Position numbers and translations under genes: made by a program | Origin: Limanda limanda | Lineage: Eukaryota > Chordata > Actinopteri > Pleuronectiformes > Pleuronectidae | Length of the DNA: 64,000 nucleotides | Assembly: GCF_963576545.1 (NCBI RefSeq) | Contig: NC_083639.1 | Coordinates: forward strand, 20,926,118 to 20,990,117 | Direction: 5' to 3' | Part shown: positions 36,341 through 48,503 of the stretch, in pieces | Layout: the number at the start of each line of letters is the position of its first letter | How positions within the stretch are numbered: position 1 is the stretch's first letter | The notes under the pieces: model-generated | Told to the model about the DNA's origin: nothing | The model's database searches: none | The model's input: only the letters and a program-made list of their open reading frames with translations

Positions 36341-36565
36341 TCAGGCCCAGCCCAGCGTGAACAGCGAGATGGGCTGCGGCCCTCCATGGGTGACTTTGGA
36401 AATTACTCTACACTTTCTCAGTTGGCTGAAGTTTTCACTAAGTTGATCTGGTGTACGCAGGGATCCGGCGTGCTTTGGTTCCAATTCAGCCTCGGTGGAG
36501 GCGATGCGGTTCAGGACGAGGAGGGAGAGATGGGGCAGGTGAGCAGGTGTGACTGAGAGGAATAA
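36341..36565 (-). CDS. Weak candidate minus-strand exon
   Basis: On the minus strand CATTATTCCTCTCAG (about 36,580-36,566) resembles a splice acceptor. The frame that follows stays open for about 70 codons with non-repetitive composition, including LVLNRIASTEAELEPKHAG and ending ISLFTLGWA before a stop. It is unrecognised. The plus strand of the same DNA also has an acceptor-like GTGTACGCAG (to 36,460) and an ideal donor CAG|GTGAGC after 36,538, bounding a 78-nt open block. The two readings exclude each other and both could be chance. Confidence 0.18.
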   Translation of the reverse strand, partial: LFLSVTPAHLPHLSLLVLNRIASTEAELEPKHAGSLRTPDQLSENFSQLRKCRVISKVTHGGPQPISLFTLGWA

Positions 36566-37095
36566 TGGGTTTCTAGACACGTTATACAGTACATCAGTTA
36601 TGGCAAGATCTTAGTTTTTTTTTTCAAAAATCACATCAGCAGAAGTTCTAAGTCAGCTGCCAAGGGAAAATTTGATAGTGCAGCAGGAATGGGTAATGGG
36701 GATGAAATACGAGTCCACAGGCTTTTCATCAATCTGACGCATCTTGAGAAATATGGCTCAAGACAGCTGTGTGGTTGTTGAGTTGGAGAATTATGAACTT
36801 CAACAAGAAATTAAAACCTGAAGCCTGAGTCATAGATACTATAGAACAACATCTGGTTCGAGGGTTTCAACCATAGTTAAAAATATCCAATTAATTCTGA
36901 ACATTGAATAAAAGCATGTGAAGTCTAAATCCCCTTTACAATACCTGTTTACCCGTAAGTAAAATCATACAGAGACAGTGTCTGTCTGATATTAGGAACA
37001 CGCCCAGTTCCTCTACTCAGGAACCTGGGCAGCACATCAAAGGACGAAGCCCTGCTGGGAGGTATGGAGATGGTGGCCGACAGCACATGCAGCTG

Positions 37096-37261
37096 TCACA
37101 CCTCTGTCTCCTGATCCCTACCACGTTCCACCTCCTCACCCTCCACTTCCTCCACTTGATCCTTTCTCTTCTTCCTCCGTCTGCTGCACAAGCCCTTCAG
37201 GCCACAGAAGCAGCAACAGGTGAAGGGCATGGCCTTAGTGACGCACGGCATCCATGTAAAC
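37096..37261 (-). CDS. Candidate terminal coding exon with Cys cluster, basic run and PDZ-type C-terminus
   Basis: On the minus strand a long polypyrimidine tract (about 37,322-37,264) leads into TTATGCAG, a strong splice acceptor. The exon starts at 37,261 with the last base of a split codon. It encodes FTWMPCVTKAMPFTCCCFCG, then LKGLCSRRRKKRKDQ, an acidic stretch (VEEVEGEEVE) and ends RGRDQETEV before TGA. CCCFC next to a basic run resembles a palmitoylated juxtamembrane segment, as in synaptotagmin-like proteins. ETEV fits a class I PDZ-binding motif (S/T-x-V). No transmembrane helix is in this exon. I cannot name the gene. No polyadenylation signal was found for about 1.5 kb beyond the stop. 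The exon could be alternative, or the frame fortuitous. Confidence 0.4.
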
Positions 37262-37330
37262 CTGCATAAGGAGAGGGGAGGGAGGGGAAGGAGGAGAGGA
37301 GAGGAGAAGAGGGGAGGAGGAGAGATGTTA
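37262..37330 (-). other. Polypyrimidine tract and splice acceptor
   Basis: Nearly 60 nt of C/T-rich sequence on the minus strand ending CTCCTTATGCAG|G. It is purine-rich when read on the plus strand. It supports the exon call but could also be a simple (CCTCT)n tract. Confidence 0.45.
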
Positions 37331-37619
37331 AAACATTTACCGTAATATGGCAAACTGCTCCTGCTCATGAGAAATGTCCTCCCAGGAAGTCTTTTGAACA
37401 CACACAGGCATCTTGAATAAAAAATAAAACAAGATGGAGGAAGTGAGCCAGTAGGGGCCATTTCATGCTGTGCAGTGCTTGCAGTGACGCTTTCAGCAAA
37501 AGTTCCTCCCAGTACAATACAGGCATCAGTTTTGAGACCTCACTCTTTTGGATCTCATTCCTGTTGTGGCACACTTATTTCACCAAACAGATTCTACATA
37601 AATGAAAACTTGGTATACA

Positions 37620-39380
37620 CAACCCCAACAAAGCTATGCCTATAACTGTGTAGCAAGACTCTTGCTGAGTCACATTGAATTCTCAATAAAACATGAACCT
37701 GAATATATTTTACGTAAATCTATTTCTAGTTGAAAAATGTGATTCATAAACTCAGATTTTCTATATGGGATAAAACCATCTCATGCGAGCTAGTAAGCTA
37801 AAAGCTAGCTATCTAAGGCTACATCCCCACTTTTAGTTTTCAAAAGCATTTTTTTTTAGTTTACAACTGGCATCCACACAACTCTGGAGTTTTCAAGCCC
37901 CCAAAAAGACATTTGGAAATGCGGCTGGCCACATTTAAGTTTGAAAAATGTCAGGGTTCCATTTATGTTTGATAGGCAGAAACAGAAACTTGAGACAATT
38001 TTAGACATGACCTCCGGAGAATGTCCACAAGAGAGGATTTGCCCTTCATTGATGAGTAAAACACGAGGAGATTCTCCACTCAGACACGTTCACGTCAACA
38101 AAGAAATCTCCAGAGTGTTCAGCTGTGGCACAGCATACAGAGGCAGGACATACTCTATAAATACATATAGATTACACTGATCCTGTATTTTTGTTTAAAT
38201 ACCCGTGAATCACCAAAAGGTTTTAAATCTCATCTTTCCAAGCTTACATCATCATCAGTGTCGTCGACTTCTATCGCTGTTCTTTTTAATCGGGAAATAT
38301 TTGTTTTCTTTATGTGTTTTTTATTTTTGCATTTGTCCTGCGTTAGAAACGTCTTCGTTACGCCCACTCGCTCACGTTCCTGCTGTTTTCTCACATGGGC
38401 TCAATCAGACATTGCCCAGAGCTTTAACTAGAAGGCTGGCAGATGTCCGCAGCAACTGACTCAGACGTTTGCATCTTCCATCCAAATACCTTAGGGAGGT
38501 TATCCGGAGTTCAGTGTTTGTGTTTGTAAGCAGTTTTGATGAAAGCAGAGATAAAATACAGCATCAGCCTCCTTAACTATCAGTGGTGAATGCAAAATAG
38601 AAATCTAATTACACAAGTTTGCTGATCTTGTCGTCTTTGCTTGCAACATCCTCGTCCAATCAGCTACAATTCACGCAAATGTTTCAAAAAAAAGAAATGC
38701 ATCACTTTGGTTTGGGGGAATGCTGGCTGTAAATGTTGCTATGGCAATGAGCCTCAGTCACCATACAGCAGTAGAGAAACCCGTCAAAGACGTGAATTAG
38801 AGGTCGAACAAATTCAATTTCCTTGGGCTCCAACTGCCTGTCACCGAACATTTTTATGCATAAAATGAACATTACTTATTTTAGGAAATTTGGACTAAGA
38901 CCTTAACTCCAATGAACCAGCTTAGGAACAAGGTCTGTGGGGTGTTTAGAGGTCACATTCAACCCTGAAGTCCCCATGCCCAGAGACATATTTATCAACC
39001 ACGTGACTTCAGATATTAATCGCGTGAGATTTATCTTTATTTACGTCAATCACACGCCTGCAGCTACCGGTATAATCCAGTTAATACTTATGTATCTGAC
39101 AGATGTCGATAGAATCCTCAAGGCAGTGTGTGTCTCTCTGTGTGAGCTCGTCTTTCACGTTTCTGCAGCGCTTGCAAGCAACTCAATGCAGAGAAAGTTA
39201 CTGAGGCTCAGTCAATAGGTCATTCCGCTCATACACTGCGGTAAAGATTGGCATGGCGATCTATTGAGCGCTGTCACTCAACGACAAGAAAAACTCCTTT
39301 ACCGTTAGACCTCTTCTCACATTTTTCTTCACATCCATTTATTATTTGCAATTCAGTTACTTTCGTTCTCCTCCACTTCC
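37620..39380. other. No gene seen
   Basis: AT-rich unique DNA with short, unremarkable frames. Confidence 0.4.
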
Positions 39381-39381
39381 C

Positions 39382-39383
<2 letters not shown>

Positions 39384-39426
<43 letters not shown>

Positions 39427-39446
39427 CGCACACGCGCACACACACA
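39384..39446. repeat. (CA)n microsatellite with CG interruptions
   Basis: CA repeat with GCACACGC and CGCGCA interruptions near the right end. A GT run lies at about 39,614-39,650. Confidence 0.95.
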
Positions 39447-39859
39447 TGGCCAGTTAAGGCTCACTAAACTTCCAACATTAACATTTTTTGCTGGCTTGCT
39501 AGCAGCCAATGGCAAACGAGTGAGGAGATTAGGAGACACAAGGTGAAACTGAGAGCTTCATTAAATACCAACCTGAGTCAGCAGCACTAGCAGGCCTGGC
39601 TGGGGAGTTTCTGGTGTGTGTGTGTGTGTGTGTGTGTTTGTGTGTGTGCAATGCAAGTGAGAGGGAGTGGGTGACAAAAACACAGGCACAGAACAAACAT
39701 AAAGTGTCATGTACGTGTGTGTGCATGTGAGTATGTGTGTGTGGGTGAGAAGCTTTAGGGATTTATGTGCACTTCAACCTGTCTCATATGGGGGCAATTA
39801 CCCAGGCTAGACTCTAGGCTGCCTGCAAGCGGAGACAAAAATGCCTCAGGCCAGTCAGT

Positions 39860-39860
<1 letters not shown>

Positions 39861-39902
<42 letters not shown>
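39861..39902. repeat. (GT)n microsatellite
   Basis: About 21 GT units. Confidence 0.97.
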
Positions 39903-39905
<3 letters not shown>

Positions 39906-40369
39906 ATACAGGGTATATGCTACCTCCATGTGCTCCTCTTTTATCCCTCCTCTGTCATTCCATATATCCATCTAATCCTCGTCTGCAGATCTCCCACTCT
40001 GTACCCAATGGCTTAAGACCCTATGTGACATGTCAGAGAAAATCACATAGGAATAGAAAGCCATAAAACACAGCAGCGAGCCAGTCCCGCTGGTGGCAGG
40101 AGTAAACTTTTCAGTCCTCGCATTGATTTGTGTGTGTCCGGGAGCGTGCGCAGCCCTCTCACTTCGTGCCTTTAACACCCTCAGCTTGTTTGACAGCTAA
40201 CAAGGCCCTGCAGAGGATTTACAACAGCGCCGAGACACCTCTCTCCACTGTGTATCCTTCTAGTCTGCCGCGCACTCTCCAATCCCTCCCCTCCTGTCCT
40301 TCGATCTCTCCTTCTCTCACGCTACTCCCTTCTTCTTCTGCGCACCCCCCCCCCATCCCATTTCCACAC

Positions 40370-40560
40370 GCTGGAGCTCCATCCCCAGCCACGCTGCCAG
40401 CCATTGGAGATAGTGTCTTGTTTTGGTGCTGTGTAATTACTAGGGGTTCTTTCACAGGCGAGCGCGGAGATGAGACAGATGAAAACACAGCCTGAAGACC
40501 CGCTGAATTATTAACTGGTTGAAAATGCATGAGTCAACGTTAACAGAGAGAGGGAGGCAG
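40370..40560. promoter_or_regulatory. Candidate conserved noncoding element
   Basis: Repeat-free, CpG-containing, with CAGCCATTGGAGATAG, GTGTAATTACTAGGGG and GCTGAATTATTAACTGG and a TGCATGAGTCAACGTTAAC block. No convincing frame on either strand. Confidence 0.25.
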
Positions 40561-40984
40561 AGCAGCCCACGTGCGGCCACAAATACACACATAGATGAAC
40601 AGCCACCGGCCAGAGCAGAGCGTGGCACCGTGCATGAACCAGCCGTGATGGGATCCAAGCTGGGGTTACACGGATAGGTTTGGCTGAAGATACAGGCTAG
40701 AGAAAAAGGAAATCAGCTATCTGAATAATTCAAAACTTTTATAAAAGTTTCACTTGTAAATTATTCATCTCGATGACTAACTATCAGCACACTGAATGGC
40801 TGGCTGGCTCATTCTGCTCTAACAAGCTGTCACTCCTGCAATTTATGTATTATAATGGCTCCAATAGAGATTTTGAGTGTACCATCATGTAGAGCCTGAC
40901 CTGTGTTGGGTTTTGGAACAGACACTGACTCCAGTATTTATCTAAAATAATTGTATATAAATGTATTGGCTGATAATGTTTAAC

Positions 40985-41215
40985 TTAAAGCTTGTCTTGG
41001 TAATCTTGAAAAAGTTAGCAAGGGCAGGCAAAATTTTGAAAAAACGCAACCCATACCTTCAACCTTTCGCCATATGCCCTCTCATCAAAGCTACGCCCCA
41101 AAACACATAATGTGCACTGAAATGACAACTGCTACAAGACGACTTTTCTGTGACTCGCTCGCAAAGTTCTGCCCAGGGACATGAACTAGATGATTTCAAC
41201 AAATAAGATAAATAA
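40985..41215 (+). repeat. Dispersed repeat B, copy 1
   Basis: Aligns in the same orientation with 59,458-59,725. Shared blocks include GGTAATCTTGAAAAAGTTAG / TGTAATCCTGGATAAGCTA, CCAAAACACATAATGTGCAC / CCAAAACACATTAACGTGCAC, TGACAACTGCTA, AGACGACTTTTCTGTGACT / GGAAGACTTTTCCATGACT and GATTTCAACAAATAA. The family is frequent in teleosts to my recollection but I cannot classify it. The adjacent sequence to about 41,310 may also belong to it. Confidence 0.65.
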
Positions 41216-42400
41216 AGAATCAGAGACCACTCACCTACTCTACCTTTGAACACTTTTACATACTTGGTGACGTTTCGACGAACATAGGAACATTTTACAT
41301 TTGAAAAGTGACATGAAATATAGAAAACACTGAGTTTCACTTGAAATTTATAGTCACTAACTATAAATAGAAGAAAAAATATATTTTAATGTGTATATAT
41401 ATAAATGCAGCCAAAAAGCCATAGAGAGACATGGTCCAAACCAGATGAGCACTACATGTTTTTTAAATTTATGACTTTTTCAGCTGCCTCAGGGCTGTGG
41501 GCTCAGTGGTGGTAGTGGATTTAGGTTTGTATCTCAAAAACGTTATTTGAAAGATGGCTATATTCCTTCCAGCCATATCTTTGGCTTAAATGCCTAGAAA
41601 CTAATTGTGGCCCCTTTTTTATCATCATACGTTATCCTCCTGTAAACCCAGCAATACTACCTACCTACATGACCTTTCAGGACTTTAATCTTCAGTTATT
41701 ATTAAATATTGGAGACTTTATCATCTATAGTGATTATACTTCTGACAGCTTTGTCACCATGTTTTATGAGGTCTTTAAATTTCACCCAATATGCCACATA
41801 CTTTTCATAAATAAGGCTTTACTTTGGAATTAGCTTTTATTTTAGATGTGAATAATTTTCAGCTCCTCATCATCTATAGCTGCCTTCATACAGGTAATGA
41901 AATCAGGATAATCTTCTGAAATTGTTCGGAGGGGCTGTATGTGAGTTGCAGTGGATATTCTCTGGAGTTGCTTGTGTGAGTGGATAATGGATAATGCATT
42001 CTTCATATGTGAATGGTGCTATTGTGTGGACATTTTTCTTAGTCCATGCTAATGCATCTTCAATGAAACGACTGCCTCAGATTTTTCTTAATAACTTGTT
42101 GAATCTCGTTAATTCTTAGATTTACTCTCAAACACAAATGACTTAGTTAACTGCCTTTATGATATGTGCACAACTGCTTGAGATAATGTTGCTTCTCTGA
42201 AAGGTTCATCCAAGTCCAATTCATCGTTTGTTTCACCCTGAATTTATGAAACAAAAGCTGTGGCATGAAGGAGGATGTCTGAGAGACAGTGGATGAAATC
42301 AAAGCTCTCGGTACATCTGAAATTGTTATTGCAATCTTACAACTGTGAAATTAAAGATGCAACAGCGAATCATTTTCCATCACCTGCAACCAGCACAGGC
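41216..42400. other. No gene seen
   Basis: AT-rich DNA with no frame longer than expected by chance apart from the minus-strand frame running into repeat B. Confidence 0.4.
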
Positions 42401-42404
42401 CCTG

Positions 42405-42895
42405 TTTCCTATTCTAGAAACTGATCGATTAGTTAACCTAATCACAAAAGCGTGATCACACATTCCTGACCCGTCACTGGCTGCCTGTCATTTTTAGAAT
42501 TTATATAAAATGTTACTCTGTGGCACCGAGCTCTCTGGCTGAGCATGTAAATTATTCCCCTCCAGCAGGAGATCTTCTAAAAAAAGGCTCCTGTTAGCTA
42601 TTCACTGGTCAAGGCCAAGGACCAAGGGTCACAGGGGTTTTGCTGTCAGGGCTCTGACACTTTGGAACAGTTCACCAGAAGAATCAGTTCCCAAGAAAAC
42701 TCACTGTCTTCTATTCATATATCTCTCAAAACCAACTTCTGCTGCATGGCTTTTCTTAATTAGTGAGTTGTTACTTATTTTTCTTTCACTTTTATCCATT
42801 ATTCTATCATTATGTTTAACTTGCGTTATTTGGTGTGCTGTCTGTGATTTGTCCTACTTTATAAAAGTTTCATATAAATAAAATGTATTATCCTT
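42405..42895 (+). mobile_element. 3' end of a non-LTR retrotransposon (CR1/L2/Rex1-type)
   Basis: One frame reads KRDHTFLTRHWLPVIFRIYI, corresponding to the conserved HITPVLxSLHWLPVxFRIxxK block near the end of ORF2. Further on another frame reads GHRGFAVRALTLWNSSPEE and then SSIHISLKTNFCCMAFLN, matching the terminal GxRAFxxRAxxLWNxLPEE...FKxxLKTxxFxxAF motifs. The copy ends with TATAAAAGTTTCATATAAAT and AAAATGTATTATC, a LINE tail. The reverse-transcriptase core is missing and frames are shifted. Confidence 0.75.
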
Positions 42896-42899
42896 CCTT

Positions 42900-45745
42900 G
42901 ATAAATTAAATCTGAACTATCATATCAAATATCACAGTGTAATGAATGTTGAATGAAGCAGTATTTGTTGGAAAGCCACAACGATGTAAATTAAGTTTTT
43001 GAGCAGTGGTTATGTGGCATTTCTATCATGCCTTGTGTCATATACTGTGCAGTAGATACATCAACACTGTGTATCAGATGTTCTGGTTTGGGCAGGAAAT
43101 CAGATGTTTAACATGACCACATCATAATATTTTAACAATTATTCAGTTGTGTTGTTTAAAAGTTAATAGGACATTTTAAAGTTAAAGAATGTCCTCTTGC
43201 AACTCATCAACTCAGTGCTCTCTGGTGGACGAACTGGGTAAAGGGCAAGTTATACTTCACACATCTTCAAGCAACTAATGTATGATTGCAATTTTAGTTC
43301 CAGTTTGAGGGTTGAAGGAAATGTTCTGAGGCCCTCTCTACATTTTAAATCAACTGGTTGTTTTTCCTTCTTCAAAGTATTTTGGCTGTTTATAAACATC
43401 TAACTTCAAGTTCTTGACTTGCACTTCTTCAGTGTTAATTAAAATCGTGCTTCAGATTCATTTCTTGCAAGATTCAAATGTTCGCTTGTCGTGACTAAGT
43501 CAAGAGACATGGGAGACTCTTCTAACAGCTACATTAACTTTATCCCCCTTTTGCTTTTCGATAGCTGGCAAAGTGCTCCGTGCTTCCAGGAGTCAGTGTT
43601 TTGTAGGAGCTAGGCAGGAGAAGGCAAACAAGCTCTGGCACGGTGGCATCTTCACCCCTTATGCTGCTTAAATTTTTTTCCATAAAGGCACATTACTCGT
43701 AATTTAATGGGCAGTTTTCACGCAAAATAATCAACCTCATTTCCAGAGACCCTGTTTCTGGTCATAATTGTACTGATAGTGATAAGTGGGACACTGGAAT
43801 GTAACTCTCGGAAAAATAAACAGAGTAATGTATATCACTCACAGGAATGTCCATTTAAATAATAGGTTGACATTTGGGGAAATGTTCTTATGAGGATCTT
43901 GGAGAAAGGATTGTTGGACTGTTGTTATTCCTTTAAGGTCAAATGTAATAACACACACATACCAGAGGTAACTAATAGCCACACACGTATATAAACTATT
44001 TAGATAGTTCCGCTATGTAGTGAACAAAGAGCTTCTTTACAGTTTGGAGGACAATCCCTTCTTTTCGACAGACTGCTCTAGCAACGAGTACGGGAATGTG
44101 GAAGTCAGAAGGCTGGAGAGACATGCAGAGATAAGAAGAAACGAGATAAAGGAGCAGAGTTTGCGAATAAAGCAGGGGGGGGGGCGCTCAGAGAGGGTTT
44201 AAAGCAGGTAGGATTAATGTCAAAGTCATCCATCCTTGTTGTAATCCATCTTTTTCAACTACATCCCTCCGAAAACTCACTTCTCGTCCTTGTATGCGCC
44301 TGTGTTTTGTCTATGCATGTGTGCGTAAGCTGATTTGTGTCTTATCGAGATCCTCTGTGGAAACAGACAATGTGGTTTATTTGTTATCTTCTTGTTTGGA
44401 AGACGAGATAAGGCGATCATTGTTTGCGAGAATATATGAGGATGTGCACATATGTGTGTGTGTGTGTGTGAGTGTGTGTGTGTGAATATTTGTGTGTGTG
44501 TGTGTGAGCATAGCTGAACAGATAAGCTGAGTGTTGGGCCTTTGAGTTTGAGTGACAGAATCCTAATGCTGATCCCAATGGTCAACAGCCCAGAGATCCT
44601 TCACCGAAAGCTTATTAGACCTGCATTGTTTACCATGGAATCCTTCAGTCACACAGGTAAGGTGTAAACACTGTATGTGAGTATAACACATGCAGACAGG
44701 TGCCTGACGCCATCTCATGGAAAATATTTCCTCTTCTACTCCAAAATTAGCAGGTGTTTTCCCTTTCAAAGTCACATATGCACCGAAAACTGTCTGAAAA
44801 CTGTCAGTTTACCACAGAGTTAATTTCTGATTTTATCCATTCCCATTTCTGACAAAAGCAAAATAATAGTAGGTGTTAGTGTTTTTTTTACCAGTGTATA
44901 AGGGGTGTAAGAAGCCACTAAAAAGCAATGAATATAAAACATTCTCCATTAAACAGGCACAGACACCCTCTGAATGTGGTATAAGTTATTCTCTGCAATG
45001 CCTTTGAAAGTGCAGATTTCCAAAACTACTAATCGTTTTGGTAATTTGAGGGATTCTGTAGCTTGTAAAATCCACAGATTTGTTTTTAAATACAAGAAAA
45101 GATCCTAAAAATTAAATGATTTTATTTTACTTACATGGTGTATTCGCCGTCTCAGCAGCAATCCTGCATTTCTCCCACTTCCCTTCCTTCTGTCATAGTG
45201 TGGCCACATTACAAACCCTTTTCCTCCATCTTTTGACCCATCACTATATCCTTCTATTCTGGTTTTAGACCCAGTTTTTAAAAAGTTCTATAACTCAAAC
45301 ATTAAAACCAGTGTGTGTCCTGGATTCCTGCTCTTGTTTTAGCTACTTGCACAAAGCTCTTTCTTCTAGCTGTTACATTTTTGTCCACCCCCTACTTTAC
45401 ATTCCCCTCCCTGACTTTTTTTCCTTCTCCTTGTCCCTCGCTCCTGTGTTCAACACAAAATGCCCTCTGTCTGGCGCTCAGGTAAAAACTCCCACCCACC
45501 GTCAAATCCCCCACCCCATTCTAGATAACCTGGAGTGCAGTTTCTGTTGATCCAGCACAAAGAGTTGAGGGTGGGATGAAGAAGGAGGGAAAGATGGATA
45601 TATGTATAGAAAGAGAGAGAGGAGGGAAGAAAGGAGCAAAGAGGAGGAAGTCAGGGAAAAACTGATAAGGTGGTAAAGAAAGTGAAGCAGAAACATTGAG
45701 GATTGGATAACGTCCTGTCAGACTTAGGTATGGTGTGTCGTTTGT

Positions 45746-45780
<35 letters not shown>

Positions 45781-46580
45781 ACTGTGCGCATGTGCAAGTT
45801 CAGGTATACTATGGTGCGTTAGAGTCTCAGTCTGTCCTCATGGCTAACTGTCTCCCAGGCCGGTGAACAAAGAGCGTATTGACTTCGGAACACACAGGGG
45901 CTTTTTCTCTTCTACACAGGCCAGTGCTTTGTGCTTTCCTCCCCCCAACACACACACACACACACACACAGACACACACACAGCCCATCAATGCCATCAT
46001 TCTACCTGCGCCTGGATCAATCCGCCCCTCTCCCCATGATGCCTCCATACTCAACATTATTATGTCCTCTCAGTGATTCGTAATGCTTAACAAAGCAGGT
46101 TTTAAAAGCAAATTTCTCTAATATGGGAAGTTTATTCATGTTCAACAACTTCCATTGCACGTCAGATAATTTCAACTTAATAAAGTCTTGACACCTTATT
46201 AAAAGAAAAAGGCATTTACTATATTTAAGTATATAATACCAATATCTTTTCATTTGGATTTGGGTTCAACGGATAAGCGTCAAGACTGTAAGAAAATATA
46301 AATGTTGTCAGACTGATAAATTAGTTGAATGGTAGATTTCCAGTTTTTGGAAGATACAGTAGTGACTGCATGAGAAAGCATTGTGAAGATTTGGAGGTAT
46401 TATGTCCTAATCTTAGGAAACTGACCAGTCAACATTAATGCCAAGCAATGTATATGTGGATTTACATTCAATCAACATCCAAAGCACCTTAAAGTTAAAA
46501 TAGGTACAGTAACAATGATCTATAAAGAATCTCTGCTCAACAACACATTTCTTCCCTGAGGCTGCTCACAAATGAACTTT
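42900..46580. other. Unique DNA with simple repeats, no gene seen
   Basis: Contains a G10 run at 44,176-44,185, GT runs (44,456-44,510; 45,742-45,780) and a CA run (45,951-45,982). A plus-strand donor-like CACACAG|GTAAGG at about 44,656 has no matching exon frame. Confidence 0.4.
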
Positions 46581-46589
46581 GTGTTGTCT

Positions 46590-46860
46590 TTGGCTTCTAT
46601 AAGCATCGATCTTTCCCCATGTGGAGCGATATCAGGCCAACAGAGATCCAATAGGGCGCTGCAGAGGTGCACTCAAGCTATGTTAATTATAAACTCCGGC
46701 TTCCCAATGGGGAATAAGGCTTAACGAGGCCCGGGCAGAGAGCAGAGGGATTACAAGGTCTCACTAGCACTGCAACTGTCTTGCCAACCATTGAGCTCCT
46801 CTATGAAGTTATGAATGTGCTGAATTATAATGCTGTAAGTCACCGGCAGGAGCCTGAGAG
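46590..46860. promoter_or_regulatory. Candidate conserved noncoding element
   Basis: Balanced composition with AAGCATCGATCTTTCC, GATCCAATAGGGCGC, CTATGTTAATTATAAAC and GAATTATAATGC. Several homeodomain-type and CCAAT cores, no credible frame. Confidence 0.25.
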
Positions 46861-46864
46861 GGGT

Positions 46865-48466
46865 TGTGTGCTGTGTGTTAGAAAGCGAGAGAGAGAGAAA
46901 CAGAGCGAGTATGTGTGTGTATGTGCCGAGAGATTTCTCGCTTCCGCTGGTTGGACAGATTACCTGAAACTGAGAGGGAAAAAAATACGTAACGAGTAAG
47001 AGAGAAAGCGAGAGAAGAAGAGGACAGAAAGGTCACAGTGATCCCACAGCGGTGCAGGGGGAAAGAAGGATGGGGATAGAGACAGGGAGGAAAGGAAGCG
47101 TGTCAGGAGAGAGAAAGACTTTTGAATGAGGATGTTCCCTACAATACCGTCTATATGTAGGTTAGATGGATGGCAGTCTAAGAAATGAAGGGCACAATTC
47201 ACAGTCCTTCCCTTTGTTTAAAAATGCTAGAGCTCAGCTAAAGTTAATGTAATGCCTCAGCAGTCGCCATTTAAAACTTGTACCTCCATCAAACACAGCG
47301 CTACACCGGCGCTGGGGTGGGCAACAGCCATGTCACAAATCTATGCAGCCCAAGTCGAGCCCCTCGAGGCATTTTAGTAGGCTAGCCAACCCGATGCCGG
47401 CTGTCTGCTTATGCTGCGATTGTACAATATGACGCGTGTGTGTGGTGAGGTGGGGGGTGGTGCTTGTGCATATTAGGCTAGCTTATGTGAGCCATAGACC
47501 ATTTTCTGATGAATAAAAAGTGCAGTTAAAAATGAAAGTCCACACTCAGACGCTGTGTAGGAGGGGGGGAAAGGACCACATGCACTTCTCCTTGTGGCTG
47601 TACTGTGGATATTTTTCATTTGAGGTTGGATGGACATTTATTCTGTAACATTGGAACCAAGGTGCCTGAATATAGTCAGCTGCTACTGTATTATTGTTTG
47701 CAAAACAAATATACTTGTGACGATAACCAGCTTATGTTCAAAGTGTGTGAGCACTATGGAACTCCTGATTTAATTTCAGATTTTGTGATAGTGAAACAAT
47801 ATTACAATTGCACAGTTATTTTTATTGTGCTTTTGGAGGTGTTTCTATTTTGAATTTTGGCTGCATGGGCGCTGTCCGGTGCTGAAAGATGTTTTTTCTC
47901 ATTTCCTTGTGGTCACCACTGGTTTGTTGAATATTCTTTGAGCTGCATGTAAGGATTAGCTAAATCTTTAGAAAAAGAGTGTACGCTTTAAAAGACCCAC
48001 TTGAAGTCTCATTAGCTTCAATCGAGGGTGGCTTCATGCAGGCCATGAATCAATTTTCCTGCCTAATGTTATTCAGTTTGAACGTTTCACTCTGTTTTTC
48101 TTCACTCAAAGTAGCTAATATGATACCTAGTGTATAAGTGAAGCTACCTTGCAGTATATGTATAGACTTTTTGTATGTGGATAATTTAAATATAATTTCC
48201 AATAATCACAGTTTTGGTGTCAGGAATAGTAGATAGGTCATATGTTCAAAGAGCCAAAGATGATGTTTTGAGGGCACCCTGTCCTAGATATTCCGCCTGT
48301 AAGCTGCTCACAATGCAGACATGGCAACGGGCCGTGCGAGGCGAGCGAGAGAAGAGATGAGAGCAGAGAGATGGGCAAAGGAAAAAAGGACGGGGGACAG
48401 AAAGTCAGGCCAGAGAAAGGATTAGTGATCAAAGAAAGCAAGCGGCCATCCTGAAAGCCACCCCCC

Positions 48467-48470
<4 letters not shown>
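46865..48470. other. No gene seen
   Basis: Purine-rich DNA at 46,880-47,100, then unique AT-rich DNA. A plus-strand frame of 82 codons (47,605-47,853) has no family resemblance. Confidence 0.4.

Positions 48471-48502
<32 letters not shown>
48471..48502. repeat. (CA)n microsatellite
   Basis: About 16 CA units. Confidence 0.95.

Positions 48503-48503
<1 letters not shown>

Noticed and set aside
41220..41340. Strong donor-like GAGTAG|GTGAGTGG on the minus strand with an open frame
   Set aside because: Lies at the edge of dispersed repeat B, so the signal is probably repeat sequence and not an exon.
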